From Streptomyces venezuelae ATCC 10712 (GTDB lineage Bacteria; Actinomycetota; Actinomycetes; Streptomycetales; Streptomycetaceae): a stretch of 64,000 nucleotides of DNA. The position numbers and the translations under genes were made by a program. Of the stretch, positions 8,345-17,151 are shown piece after piece. Below the pieces are notes generated by a model that searched no databases, had not been told where the DNA came from, and saw nothing but the letters and a program-made list of their open reading frames with translations. The DNA lies in assembly GCF_008639165.1 (NCBI RefSeq), contig NZ_CP029197.1, positions 2,418,001-2,482,000 of the forward strand. Reading direction: 5' to 3'. Position 1 is the stretch's first letter; every line of letters starts with the position of its first letter.

Positions 8345-9022
8345 GTGGTCCTCGACCTCTTCCTCATCGGCCTGGCCATCGCGCTCTACCCGCTGCCGGG
8401 CATGGCGCTGGTGCTGGTGCTCTCCTCGCCCCGTGGGGTGTACAAGGGGCTGGCGTTCATCACGGCCTGGCTCGCCTGCCTCGTCGCCGTGATCGCCCTG
8501 GTCCTGCTCTGCACGGGCGGAGAGCCGCCGGCGCCCCGCTCTCCTCCGTCGCTCGCGTCCCTCGCGGCCACGCTGGTCATCGGCCTGAGCCTGGTCGTCT
8601 ACAGCGAGCACCGGCGCCGCCGCAGCCGCCGCGTCACCGCCGCGTCCGACGACGGGGAGGGGACGGCCGGGTCCGGGCGTTCGCCGGCCTCCCGGATGGA
8701 CCAGGCCACCGGGTGGTCCGCCGCCGGGCTCGCCGTCCTCCTCCAGCCCTGGGGCATGGTGAGCGCCGCGGCCGCCACCGTGGTGAAGGCCGACGCCTCG
8801 CACGCCCAGTCCTTCCTGGCGCTCCTCGGCTTCTGCGTCCTGGCCACCTCCACCCTGCTGGCCATGGAGCTGTACACGGTCTTCGCGCCGGAGGACGCGC
8901 AGCGGGACCTGACGCGGCTGCGGGCGTGGCTGTCGCGCCACAAGGACCAGGCGATCGTCCTGCTCTGCCTCCTGCTCGGGCTGTGGCTCGTCGGCCGGAG
9001 TCTGTACCAGCTGACGGGATGA
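8345..9022 (+). CDS. GAP-family (Sap) membrane protein
   Basis: A 225-residue polytopic protein with about six membrane segments split by a basic/acidic cytoplasmic loop (residues 82-118). The N-terminal Ala-Leu-Tyr-Pro-Leu-Pro-Gly-Met and the overall layout match the actinobacterial GAP/Sap family (sulfolipid-1-addressing protein-like), a LysE-fold exporter group linked to glycolipid transport. GTG start at 8345, 41 bases after the preceding stop. Substrate unknown. Confidence 0.75.
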   Translation: MVLDLFLIGLAIALYPLPGMALVLVLSSPRGVYKGLAFITAWLACLVAVIALVLLCTGGEPPAPRSPPSLASLAATLVIGLSLVVYSEHRRRRSRRVTAASDDGEGTAGSGRSPASRMDQATGWSAAGLAVLLQPWGMVSAAAATVVKADASHAQSFLALLGFCVLATSTLLAMELYTVFAPEDAQRDLTRLRAWLSRHKDQAIVLLCLLLGLWLVGRSLYQLTG

Positions 9023-9062
9023 GTCCCGGTCAGGGGATGTCGGATCGCGCCCCCGAGATCAC

Positions 9063-9082
9063 AATGGGCGATATCTACCATT
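9063..9082. promoter_or_regulatory. Palindrome upstream of the amphi-Trp gene
   Basis: AATGG-GC-GATATC-TA-CCATT is a 20-bp dyad with 16 of 20 bases self-complementary and centred on GATATC. It ends 22 bases before ATG 9105, which suits an operator or a -10-overlapping site. Confidence 0.4.
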
Positions 9083-9104
9083 CCTCCCCGATCGGAGACC
9101 TTCG

Positions 9105-9515
9105 ATGAAGGACCTCAAGTTCGAGCAGAAGCGCTCGATGACGCGTCTCGAAGCGGCCGACCAGCTCGCCGCGCTCGCGGCGGCGCTACGGGAAGGCGGC
9201 GACGTCGAACTGGAATACGGCCAGGGGACGCTGAGCCTCTCCATCCCCGAGGAGCTCCGCTCCGAGGTGGAGGTCGAGGTCGGCAACGGGGAGATCGAGC
9301 TGGAGATCGAGTTCAAGTGGCCGACCGCACGGGCCCGCAAGGCCCGGGAGAGCGGGCGGGAGGAGCCCGCACCCGAGCCGGAACCGGCGAAGGCCCCGCC
9401 GCGGCGCAAGAGCGCGCCGGCCAGGACCGCCCGGACCGCCGCCGGGACCAAGCGGACCGCCGCCGGCACGAAGAAGACCGCCGGTTCCCGGCCGCCTGCC
9501 GCGAAGAAGTCCTGA
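9105..9515 (+). CDS. amphi-Trp domain protein with basic tail
   Basis: A 136-residue protein. Residues 1-75 match the amphi-Trp domain (start Met-Lys-Asp-Leu-Lys-Phe-Glu-Gln-Lys; strongly acidic alternating Val-Glu-Val-Glu strand; ends Ile-Glu-Phe-Lys-Trp-Pro). Residues 80-136 are an Ala/Lys/Pro/Thr-rich tail like histone H1 or other actinobacterial nucleic-acid-binding tails, containing an imperfect Arg/Lys-Thr-Ala-Ala-Gly-Thr-Lys repeat. The biochemical role of the domain is unknown; the tail suggests DNA or RNA contact. A palindrome precedes the start. Confidence 0.82.
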   Translation: MKDLKFEQKRSMTRLEAADQLAALAAALREGGDVELEYGQGTLSLSIPEELRSEVEVEVGNGEIELEIEFKWPTARARKARESGREEPAPEPEPAKAPPRRKSAPARTARTAAGTKRTAAGTKKTAGSRPPAAKKS

Positions 9516-9537
9516 GCGGCGACCGAGGAGGCCGCCC

Positions 9538-10871
9538 ATGGCCGAGACCGACGCCCGTCCGGAGGAACCCGGCAGCGGGGAACAGCAGCCCCTGGAGGCG
9601 GACCGGCTGCGCGGCCTGCTCCTCGCCCCCGGCTACCTCAAGACCCTCACCGTCTCCGCCCTGATCGGCGTCCCGGTCTCGCTCGTCGCGTTCTGGTTCC
9701 TCGTCGGGCTGCACGCACTCGAACACCTCCTCTGGGCCGACCTGCCGCACGACCTCGGCTGGGACACCCCGCCCTGGTGGTGGCCGCTGCCCCTCCTGCT
9801 GGTCGCGGGGGCCGTCGTCGGCCTTGTCGCCGCACGCCTGCCCGGCGGCGGCGGTCAGGTCCCGGCGTCCGGCCTGCACGCCGGCGGCGCCTCGTCGGCC
9901 ACGCTGCCCGGCGTCGTGATCGCCGCGACCGCGTCCCTGCCGCTCGGCGCCGTCCTGGGCCCCGAGGCACCGCTGATCGCGCTCGGCGGCGGGCTTGCCC
10001 TGCTCGTACGAGACCTGACGCGAGGTCCGGCGACGCCCGCCACGACCGTCCTGCTCGGCGCGGCCGGCGCCGCGGCCGCCATCGCCGCGATCTTCGGCAA
10101 CCCGCTGGTCGCCGCGGTGCTCCTGATGGAGGTGGCGGGCGCCGGCGGCCCCCGGCTGTTCGCGGTCATGCTGCCGGCGCTGCTCTCCAGTGGCGTCGGC
10201 GCCCTGGTCTTCACCGGCTTCGGGCGCTGGACCGGTCTCGAGACCGGCAGCCTCGCCCTCCGCATGCCGACGCCCTTCCCCGCGCTGGACATCGGCGACG
10301 TGCTCTGGACGATCCCGCTCGCCCTCGCCGTCGCCGCCCTCCTGCACCCGCTCCTGAGGGCGGCCCGTCGCGTCGCCGCCTTCGTCGCCGCGGGCCCGGT
10401 CGCCCGCACCGCCCTCTGCGCCCTCGCCGCGGCGGCCTGCGCGGCGCTCTACGCCCTGCTCACCGACCGCTCCCCCGCCGAGGTCGCCCTGTCGGGCCAG
10501 GCCACCCTGGGGCAGCTGGCCGCCGACCCGCACGCCTGGGGGGTCGGCGCCCTCGTCGCGGTCCTCCTCCTGAAGGGGACCGCGTACGCCCTCTGCCTGG
10601 GCAGCCTCCGCGGCGGTCTCGTCTTCCCGGCCCTGTTCCTCGGGGCCGCCGCCGGCGTCCTGCTGGCCCCTCTCCCCGGCTTCGGCCTCGTCCCCGCCCT
10701 GGCGGCCGGCATGGCGGCCGCGACCGCCGCCGCCTGCCGGTCAGCAGCGTCGTCCTCGTCGTCCTCCTGCTCGGCGGCACCGCGATGATCCCCGTCGTCA
10801 TCCTCGCCGCGGTGATCTCCCTCGTCACGACGGAGGTCCTCCCGAAGGCCAAGGCCGCGCCTCCCGCGTGA
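9538..10871 (+). pseudogene. ClC-family chloride channel, frameshifted near the 3' end
   Basis: From ATG 9538 the frame encodes about 400 residues of a ClC-type chloride channel/antiporter with many membrane helices and the selectivity-filter-like Gly-Pro-Glu-Ala-Pro (about residue 141). At about 10730-10736 the frame switches. The reading continues as low-complexity Ser and stops at 10788, while the family-like end (Leu-Pro-Val-Ser-Ser-Val-Val-Leu-Val-Val-Leu-Leu-Leu-Gly-Gly and onward) is encoded in another frame up to TGA 10869-10871. Adding one base in the GCC run just before 10734 restores a continuous channel. This is either a sequencing error or a real frameshift that removes the last helix pair. 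It sits 22 bases after the amphi-Trp gene and ends at a strong hairpin. Confidence 0.8.
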
Positions 10872-10893
10872 GCGAAGCCCGCGCGCGGGTGAA

Positions 10894-10934
10894 ACGGCCG
10901 CGGCCCCCGGATCGGATCCGGGGGCCGCGGCCGT
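10894..10934. terminator. Long perfect palindrome terminator
   Basis: A 20-bp perfect inverted repeat (10894-10913 with 10915-10934) starting 22 bases after the ClC stop and about 120 bases from the minus-strand tRNA. It can serve either strand. Confidence 0.75.
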
Positions 10935-11052
10935 ACGTGGGGTGTGGTGCGTCCGGGTGACCTCGGCGTGTCGCGCCGACGTGGCAGCCCGGTCCGAGTG
11001 CACCGTGGAGATGACCGCCAGGAGGTAAAACCTTCCTGCTGCTGCGGTGCTG

Positions 11053-11129
11053 TGGTGGGGCGGGTGGGACTCGAACCCACGGCCGACGGATTATGAGTCC
11101 GCTGCTCTAACCGGCTGAGCTACCGCCCC
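11053..11129 (-). tRNA. tRNA with CAT anticodon (Ile2 or elongator Met)
   Basis: The minus strand folds as a full cloverleaf. The acceptor stem is GGGGCGG/CCGCCCC, the D arm AGCTCAGCCGGTTAGAGC, the anticodon loop CTCATAA and the T arm GTGGGTTCGAGTCCCAC, followed by A73 and an encoded CCA. The anticodon is CAT. The variable region and D arm look closer to the lysidine-modified tRNA-Ile2 of other bacteria than to initiator tRNA, but Ile2 and elongator Met cannot be separated safely by eye. Confidence 0.9.
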
Positions 11130-11263
11130 GTACGGTGAGGCGCGTACATGTGTGCGCGCCGTCTGCCGCAGCATAGCCGCTCATACGATCTCCTGCTCCG
11201 GATGATCGGCTCTGCTCGACCATGAAGACCCCGCCGCGCACCGCATGGTTCCCGGAGACGCGA

Positions 11264-11287
11264 AAAAGGACCCCGAAGGGTCCTTTT
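11264..11287 (-). terminator. Terminator of the tRNA-Asn pair
   Basis: A 10-bp stem AAAAGGACCC/GGGTCCTTTT with a 4-base loop, starting 8 bases past the 3' end of the proximal tRNA-Asn. On the minus strand it ends in a run of T, a classical intrinsic terminator. Confidence 0.9.
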
Positions 11288-11295
11288 CCGTTTCG

Positions 11296-11368
11296 CTCCC
11301 CCGGCTGGACTCGAACCAGCAACCCTCCGGTTAACAGCCGAATGCTCTGCCAATTGAGCTACAGGGGA
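11296..11368 (-). tRNA. tRNA-Asn (GTT), copy 2 of the tandem
   Basis: Minus-strand cloverleaf of 73 bases with acceptor TCCCCTG/CGGGGGA (one G-T wobble), anticodon loop CTGTTAA (GTT), T loop GTTCGAGTC and G73; no CCA is encoded. It lies 5 bases downstream of a second tRNA-Asn and ends before a T-tailed hairpin. Confidence 0.95.
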
Positions 11369-11373
11369 TCGCG

Positions 11374-11446
11374 CTCCCCCGACTGGACTCGAACCAGTAA
11401 CCTGCCGGTTAACAGCCGGCTGCTCTGCCAATTGAGCTACAGGGGA
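11374..11446 (-). tRNA. tRNA-Asn (GTT), copy 1 of the tandem
   Basis: Minus-strand cloverleaf of 73 bases with the same acceptor stem and anticodon loop (CTGTTAA) as the neighbouring copy. It differs mainly in the anticodon stem and T stem. The two genes are probably cotranscribed from the right. Confidence 0.95.
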
Positions 11447-11616
11447 TTGCTGCGTTGCACCGAACGTACCCACTCCGGATGCTCCGGGCGGGCGGTTGCT
11501 CGCTGCGACACATACATTAGCGCAAGCAGGGGGGTGCTCCGCCAATCGGTATCGCCGTGGGCACCGCCTGGGCACCAGCGATGCATCAAGGAAGCTCTCC
11601 AGGGAAGGTGGTGGCC

Positions 11617-11928
11617 ATGCGATACAAGCTGACGTTCGTCGTGGGACTCGCCCTCGGTTACGTGGTCGGCACGCGTGCCGGACGCGAGCGCTACGAGCAG
11701 ATGAAGAAGTCCGCCAAGGACCTCGCCCGGAACCCGGCCGTGCGGAACGCCGCCGAGTCCGCCGCCCAGACCGGCCGCCAGGTCGCCGGGAAGGCCGCGC
11801 ACGTGGTGGGCGACAAGGTCGGCGACCGGCTGCCGTCCTCCGTGACCGACCGGTTCCACGCGCTGTCCGGGCGCGGCGGCGCCAACGGGAAGGTCGAGGA
11901 GGACGACTGGGGCACCAGCAACACCTGA
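11617..11928 (+). CDS. YtxH-domain envelope stress protein
   Basis: A 103-residue protein that begins with a membrane-proximal Phe-Val-Val-Gly-Leu-Ala-Leu-Gly-Tyr-Val-Val-Gly helix. An amphipathic Ala/Arg/Lys helix (residues 25-75) and an acidic tail follow. This is the YtxH/YoeE-like layout of small general-stress proteins anchored at the membrane. GGAAGG lies about 8 bases before ATG 11617. Role unknown. The 170 bases upstream hold no gene and should contain both its promoter and that of the divergent tRNA-Asn pair. Confidence 0.8.
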   Translation: MRYKLTFVVGLALGYVVGTRAGRERYEQMKKSAKDLARNPAVRNAAESAAQTGRQVAGKAAHVVGDKVGDRLPSSVTDRFHALSGRGGANGKVEEDDWGTSNT

Positions 11929-11957
11929 ACGCCGCGCGTGCGGCAGAATCATGTGTC

Positions 11958-13397
11958 ATGGGGATAGTCGCCGGACTCGACAGCTCAGCGGAGTTCACAC
12001 GCATCGTCGTCTGTGACACGGACACGGGTGCCGTACTGCGGCAGGGTTACGCCCCGCACCCGGGCGAGCCCAAGGCCGTCGACGTCGACCCGCAGACCTG
12101 GCTGCTCTCGCTCGGGGAGGCCGCCACCGGCGGGCTCCTGGAGGGCGTCCAGGCCATCGGCGTGTCCGCGCAGCAGCACGGCCTCGTGCCGCTCGACGCG
12201 CAGGGCGGCCTGGTGCGGCCCGCGCTCGTCCGCAACGACAAGCGGGCCCAGGTCGCCGCCGCCGACCTCGTCGAATCCCTCGGGGGCCGGCAGGCCTGGG
12301 CCGAGGCCGTCGGCTCCGTGCCCGGCGCCGGGCAGCCGGTCGCCAAGCTGCGCTGGCTGGCCCGTACCGAACCCGAGCACGCGGCGCGGGTCGCGATGAT
12401 CCTCCAGCCGCACGACTGGCTGGTCTGGCAGCTCCTCGGCCGCCCCGCCCGGCGCACCACCGACCGCGGCGCCGCCTCCGGCACCGGCTACTGGTCGGCC
12501 CGCACCGGTTCCTACCGCCCGGACCTGGTGGAGCTCGCGCTCGGCCACCAGGCGGTGCTGCCCGAGGTGCTCGGCCCCGCCGAGGCGGCCGGCACCACGC
12601 CCGAGGGGCTCCTCATCTCCGCCGGTACGGGCGAGACGATGGCCGCGGCGCTCGGCCTGGGGCTCGGCCCCGGCGACGCGGTGGTCTCCCTCGGCGCCTC
12701 CGGCTCCGTGATGGCCGTGCACCACGAGGCCCTCTCCGACCCCCGCGGCATGATCACCTCCTTCGCCGACGCCACCGGCATGCACCTGCCCGTCGTCCAC
12801 ACCTCCAACGCGGTACGGACGCTGCGCGGCACCGCCGAGATGCTGGGCGTGGAGTCCCTGGAGGAACTGTCGGCGCTGGCGCTGAAGTCGACGCCCGGTG
12901 CCTCCGGGCTCGTCCTGCTCCCCTATCTGGAGGGCGAGCGCACGCCGAGCCTGCCGCACTCCGCGGGCACGCTCAGCGGGCTGCGGCGCGAGTCGATGAA
13001 GCCCGAGCACCTGGCGCGGGCCTCGTTCGAGGGGATGCTCTGCGGGCTCACCGACGCGATGGACGTGCTGCGCGGCCGGGGCGTCGAGGTCCGGCGGGTG
13101 TTCCTGCTGGGCGCGGCCGCGGCGCTCCCGGCGGTGCAGGCGCTCGCGCCCGCGCTGTTCGGCGCGCAGGTCGTCGTCCCCCAGCCGGCCGACTACGCGG
13201 CGCTCGGCGCGGCGCGGCAGGCCGCCTGGGCCCTCGGGGTGGCGCGGGGCACGCTGTCGCCGTCGGCTCCCCTGGCCTGGCAGGGCGCGGCCGCGCAGAT
13301 CCTGGAGCCGGGTGAGGACCTGGCCGCCGGCCAGGCGGTCCGGCAGCAGTACGTGGCGACGCGCGACCAGCTCCACCCGGGCGCGTTCGCTTCGTAA
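11958..13397 (+). CDS. FGGY-family sugar kinase (xylulokinase-like)
   Basis: A 479-residue ATP-dependent carbohydrate kinase. The N-terminal phosphate-1 region is Gly-Leu-Asp-Ser-Ser at residues 6-10. Ser-Ala-Gln-Gln-His-Gly-Leu-Val near 72 and the catalytic-domain Asp in Val-Arg-Asn-Asp-Lys-Arg near 95 match xylulokinases. Gly-Ala-Ser-Gly near 252 and Leu-Leu-Gly-Ala-Ala-Ala-Ala near 395 are the second-domain ATP motifs. D-xylulose is the likeliest substrate, giving xylulose 5-phosphate; other pentuloses are possible. A -10-like CAGAAT ends 8 bases before ATG 11958, so the message may be leaderless. Confidence 0.87.
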   Translation: MGIVAGLDSSAEFTRIVVCDTDTGAVLRQGYAPHPGEPKAVDVDPQTWLLSLGEAATGGLLEGVQAIGVSAQQHGLVPLDAQGGLVRPALVRNDKRAQVAAADLVESLGGRQAWAEAVGSVPGAGQPVAKLRWLARTEPEHAARVAMILQPHDWLVWQLLGRPARRTTDRGAASGTGYWSARTGSYRPDLVELALGHQAVLPEVLGPAEAAGTTPEGLLISAGTGETMAAALGLGLGPGDAVVSLGASGSVMAVHHEALSDPRGMITSFADATGMHLPVVHTSNAVRTLRGTAEMLGVESLEELSALALKSTPGASGLVLLPYLEGERTPSLPHSAGTLSGLRRESMKPEHLARASFEGMLCGLTDAMDVLRGRGVEVRRVFLLGAAAALPAVQALAPALFGAQVVVPQPADYAALGAARQAAWALGVARGTLSPSAPLAWQGAAAQILEPGEDLAAGQAVRQQYVATRDQLHPGAFAS

Positions 13398-13471
13398 AGT
13401 CTTGCCCAGGGCTCGGGGCGGACCCCGAAACCGAGTCGTAACGTCTCGGGGGCGCGGGCGATAGTGGAGCC

Positions 13472-15205
13472 GTGCTCATAAGACTTCTCCGAACCCACCT
13501 CGGGCCCTACCGAAAACCGATCGCGCTGCTCGTGTTCCTGCAGTTCCTGCAGACCTGCGCGAGCCTCTACCTGCCGACCCTGAACGCGGACATCATCGAC
13601 AACGGTGTCGTCGACGGGGACACCGGATACATCCTGCGCTTCGGCGCCCTGATGGTCGGCGTCTCCGTCGTCCAGGTCGTCTGCAACGTCGGCGCCGTGT
13701 TCTACGGCGCCCGTACCGCGTCCGCCCTGGGGCGGGACGTGCGCGCCGCGGTCTTCGACCGCGTGCAGTCGTTCTCCGCGCGGGAGCTGGGGCACTTCGG
13801 CGCGCCCTCGCTGATCACCCGTACGACCAATGACGTGCAGCAGATCCAGATGCTGGTCCTGATGGCGTTCACCCTGATGGTCTCCGCGCCCATCATGTGT
13901 GTCGGCGGCATCGTGATGGCGCTCGGCCAGGACGTGCCGCTCTCGGGCGTGCTGCTCGCCGTCGTGCCGGTCCTCGGGGTCTCCGTCTCCCTGATCGTGC
14001 GGAGGATGCGGCCGCTCTTCCGGACCATGCAGGAGCGTCTCGACACGGTGAACCGGGTGCTGCGCGAGCAGATCACCGGCAACCGGGTGATCCGGGCGTT
14101 CGTGAAGGACGGCTACGAGGAGGAGCGGTTCCGCGGTGCCAACGCGCAGCTGACCGACGTGTCGATGGCGACCGGCCGGCTGATGGCGCTGATGTTCCCG
14201 GTCGTCATGACCGTGGTGAACATCTCCAGCGTGGCCGTGGTCTGGTTCGGCGCGCACCGCATCGACAGCGGCGGGATGCAGATCGGCGCGCTGACCGCGT
14301 TCCTCGCGTATCTGATGCAGATTGTGATGGCGGTCATGATGGCCACCTTCATGTTCATGATGGTGCCGCGCGCCGAGGTCTGCGCGGAGCGCATCGAGGA
14401 GGTCCTGGCGACCGAGACGAGCGTGGTGCCGCCGGTGAAGCCGGTGACGAAGCTCGACCGGCGCGGGCATCTGGAGGTCAGGAGCGCGGACTTCCGGTAC
14501 CCGGGCGCGGAGGAGTCCGTGCTCAAGGACGTCGGGCTCGTCGCCCGGCCCGGCGAGACGACCGCGATCATCGGCTCGACCGGCAGCGGCAAGTCGACCC
14601 TCCTCGGTCTCGTGCCGCGGCTCTTCGACGCCACCGGCGGCGAAGTCCTCGTCGACGGCGTCGACGTCCGCGAGCTCGACCCGCGGCTGATGGCCAAGAC
14701 CGTCGGACTCGTCCCCCAGAAGCCCTACCTCTTCTCCGGGACCGTCGCCACCAACCTGCGGTACGGCAAGCCCGACGCCACCGACGAGGAACTCTGGCAC
14801 GCCCTGGAGGTCGCCCAGGCCGCCGACTTCGTACGGAACCTGGAGCACGGCCTGAACTCCCCCATCGCCCAGGGCGGCACCAATGTCTCCGGCGGGCAGC
14901 GGCAGCGCCTCGCCATCGCGCGGACCCTGGTGCAGCGGCCGGAGATCTACCTCTTCGACGACTCGTTCTCCGCGCTCGACTACGAGACGGACGCCCTGCT
15001 CCGGGCGGCGCTCGCCGAGGAGACGGCCGACTCGACCGTCGTCATCGTCGCCCAGCGGGTCTCCACCATCCGGGACGCCGACCGGATCGTCGTCCTCGAC
15101 GAGGGCCGGGTCGTCGGCACCGGACGGCACCAGGAGCTGATGGCGGACAACGAGACGTACCGGGAGATCGTGCTCTCCCAGCTCACCGAGGCGGAGGCAG
15201 CCTGA
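13472..15205 (+). CDS. ABC exporter, TMD-NBD subunit A (pair 1)
   Basis: A 577-residue half-transporter with six membrane helices (about residues 15-310) fused to an ATPase. Walker A Gly-Ser-Thr-Gly-Ser-Gly-Lys-Ser-Thr is at 368-376, the signature Val-Ser-Gly-Gly-Gln-Arg-Gln-Arg near 473, and Leu-Phe-Asp-Asp-Ser near 497. Asp follows the Walker B Asp where Glu is usual, so this half-site is probably degenerate. That is normal for one half of a heterodimeric exporter (TmrA/BmrC type). GTG start at 13472. The stop overlaps the start of the partner gene by one base. Bases 14462-14853 are nearly identical to part of the paralogue at 31589-33322. Confidence 0.92.
   Translation: MLIRLLRTHLGPYRKPIALLVFLQFLQTCASLYLPTLNADIIDNGVVDGDTGYILRFGALMVGVSVVQVVCNVGAVFYGARTASALGRDVRAAVFDRVQSFSARELGHFGAPSLITRTTNDVQQIQMLVLMAFTLMVSAPIMCVGGIVMALGQDVPLSGVLLAVVPVLGVSVSLIVRRMRPLFRTMQERLDTVNRVLREQITGNRVIRAFVKDGYEEERFRGANAQLTDVSMATGRLMALMFPVVMTVVNISSVAVVWFGAHRIDSGGMQIGALTAFLAYLMQIVMAVMMATFMFMMVPRAEVCAERIEEVLATETSVVPPVKPVTKLDRRGHLEVRSADFRYPGAEESVLKDVGLVARPGETTAIIGSTGSGKSTLLGLVPRLFDATGGEVLVDGVDVRELDPRLMAKTVGLVPQKPYLFSGTVATNLRYGKPDATDEELWHALEVAQAADFVRNLEHGLNSPIAQGGTNVSGGQRQRLAIARTLVQRPEIYLFDDSFSALDYETDALLRAALAEETADSTVVIVAQRVSTIRDADRIVVLDEGRVVGTGRHQELMADNETYREIVLSQLTEAEAA
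14462..14853 (+). repeat. 392-bp near-identical tract shared with the second ABC pair (copy A)
   Basis: Aligned by eye with the reverse complement of 31941-32332, this tract shows 6 mismatches in 392 bases and no gaps. It spans the start of the ATPase domain through Walker A to just before the signature motif. Sequence on both sides diverges strongly, so the block looks like a recent gene-conversion tract. Confidence 0.88.
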
Positions 15206-17130
15206 TGGCCGGTCCTGGCGGACGCATGATGGCCGGTGGCGGCCCCGACCAGCGGTCGATGGACTTCAAGGGCTCGGGCAAGCGGCTGCTGAAGCAGCTG
15301 GCGCCCGAGCGCGGCGCGCTCTGGGTGATGCTCCTCGCGGGCGTGCTGTCGGTGGCGGCCTCCGTGATCGGCCCGAAGATCCTCGGCAGGGCGACCGACC
15401 TCGTCTTCGCCGGTGTCATCGGGCGGCAGATCGAGGGCGGCACCAAGCCGGAGGCGATCGAGCGGCTCCGTGCGGCGGGCGACTCCGGGATGGCGGACAT
15501 GCTGTCCGGGGTCGACTTCACACCGGGGCAGGGGATCGACTTCTCCGCCGTCGGCGGGGTGCTGCTCCTGGTCCTCGGCGTGTACGTGGCGGCGGGCCTG
15601 CTGATGCTGGTCTCCACCCGGATGTCGATCAAGGTGATCAACCGGACGGTCTACCGGATGCGGGAGGACGTCCAGACGAAGCTGGCCCGGCTCCCCCTGT
15701 CGTACTTCGACAAGGCGAAGCGCGGCGAGGTGCTGTCGCGGGCGACCAACGACATCGACAACATCTCGCAGACCCTCCAGCAGTCGATGGGCCAGCTGAT
15801 CAACTCGCTGCTCACGATCGTCGGCGTGCTCGCGATGATGTTCTGGATCTCGCCACTGCTCGCGCTCGTCGCGCTGATCACGGTGCCGGTCTCGGTCTTC
15901 GTCGCCGCGAAGATCGGCAAGCGCTCGCAGCCGCACTTCGTGCAGCAGTGGAAGTCCACGGGCGCGCTCAACGCGCACGTGGAGGAGATGTACAGCGGGC
16001 ACAACCTGGTGAAGGTCTTCGGCCGCCAGGAGGAGTCGGCCCGTGACTTCCGCGAGCAGAACGAGGCGCTGTACGAGGCCGGGTTCAAGGCGCAGTTCAA
16101 CAGCGGTGTGATGCAGCCCGTGATGTTCTTCATCTCGAACATCAACTACGTCCTGGTGGCCGTGGTCGGCGGCCTGCGGGTGGCGAGCGGCACGCTCTCC
16201 ATCGGTGACGTGCAGGCCTTCATCCAGTACTCGCGCCAGTTCTCGATGCCGCTGACGCAGGTCGCGTCGATGGCGAACCTGGTGCAGTCGGGCGTGGCAT
16301 CGGCCGAGCGGATCTTCGAGCTGCTCGACGCCGAGGAGCAGGAGCCGGACGCCCCGACGGGCGAGAAGGTCGCCGACCTCAAGGGCAAGGTCGCCCTGGA
16401 GGGCGTCTCCTTCCGCTACGAGGCCGACAAGCCGCTCATCGAGGACCTGTCGCTCACCGTCGAGCCGGGCCAGACGGTCGCGATCGTCGGTCCGACCGGC
16501 GCCGGCAAGACGACCCTGGTCAACCTGCTCATGCGGTTCTACGAGGTGACGGGCGGCCGGATCACCCTCGACGGGGTGGACATCGCCGGCATGTCCCGGG
16601 AGCAGCTGCGGGCCGGGATCGGCATGGTCCTCCAGGACACCTGGCTGTTCGGCGGCACCATCGCCGACAACATCGCGTACGGCGCGACGCGCGAGGTGAC
16701 CCGGGCGGAGATCGAGGAGGCGGCGCGGGCCGCGCACGCCGACCGGTTCGTGCGCACCCTGCCCGAGGGGTACGACACGGTCATCGACGACGAAGGGGCG
16801 GGGGTCAGCGCGGGCGAGAAGCAGCTGATCACCATCGCCCGGGCGTTCCTGTCCGACCCGGTGATCCTCGTCCTCGACGAGGCCACCAGCTCGGTCGACA
16901 CCCGTACCGAGGTCCTGATCCAGAAGGCCATGGCGCGCCTGGCCCACGGGCGGACCTCGTTCGTGATCGCGCACCGGCTCTCCACCATCCGCGACGCGGA
17001 CGTCATCCTGGTGATGGAGAACGGCTCGATCGTCGAACAGGGCACGCACGAGGAGCTGTTGGCGTCCGGCGGGGCCTACTCCCGCTTGTACGCGGCGCAG
17101 TTCGCGCAGGCGGTCGCCGAGGTCGACTGA
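15205..17130 (+). CDS. ABC exporter, TMD-NBD subunit B (pair 1)
   Basis: A 641-residue partner half-transporter. An N-terminal Gly/Met-rich stretch is followed by six membrane helices (about 35-345). Walker A Gly-Pro-Thr-Gly-Ala-Gly-Lys-Thr-Thr lies near 431-439. The signature reads Val-Ser-Ala-Gly-Glu-Lys-Gln (non-canonical SAGEK), and Walker B Val-Leu-Asp-Glu-Ala has the catalytic Glu. So the active site is consensus here while the composite signature is not, as expected in a heterodimer with the upstream gene. TGATG overlap with that gene means translational coupling. Substrate unknown; multidrug or lipid export is usual. Confidence 0.92.
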   Translation: MAGPGGRMMAGGGPDQRSMDFKGSGKRLLKQLAPERGALWVMLLAGVLSVAASVIGPKILGRATDLVFAGVIGRQIEGGTKPEAIERLRAAGDSGMADMLSGVDFTPGQGIDFSAVGGVLLLVLGVYVAAGLLMLVSTRMSIKVINRTVYRMREDVQTKLARLPLSYFDKAKRGEVLSRATNDIDNISQTLQQSMGQLINSLLTIVGVLAMMFWISPLLALVALITVPVSVFVAAKIGKRSQPHFVQQWKSTGALNAHVEEMYSGHNLVKVFGRQEESARDFREQNEALYEAGFKAQFNSGVMQPVMFFISNINYVLVAVVGGLRVASGTLSIGDVQAFIQYSRQFSMPLTQVASMANLVQSGVASAERIFELLDAEEQEPDAPTGEKVADLKGKVALEGVSFRYEADKPLIEDLSLTVEPGQTVAIVGPTGAGKTTLVNLLMRFYEVTGGRITLDGVDIAGMSREQLRAGIGMVLQDTWLFGGTIADNIAYGATREVTRAEIEEAARAAHADRFVRTLPEGYDTVIDDEGAGVSAGEKQLITIARAFLSDPVILVLDEATSSVDTRTEVLIQKAMARLAHGRTSFVIAHRLSTIRDADVILVMENGSIVEQGTHEELLASGGAYSRLYAAQFAQAVAEVD

Positions 17131-17151
17131 CCGGCCGATGACCCATGCCGC

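Noticed and set aside
11053..11446. Possible integrated element at the tRNA genes
   Set aside because: No integrase, excisionase or repeated tRNA 3' end is seen nearby; the tRNAs are intact and flanked by core genes.
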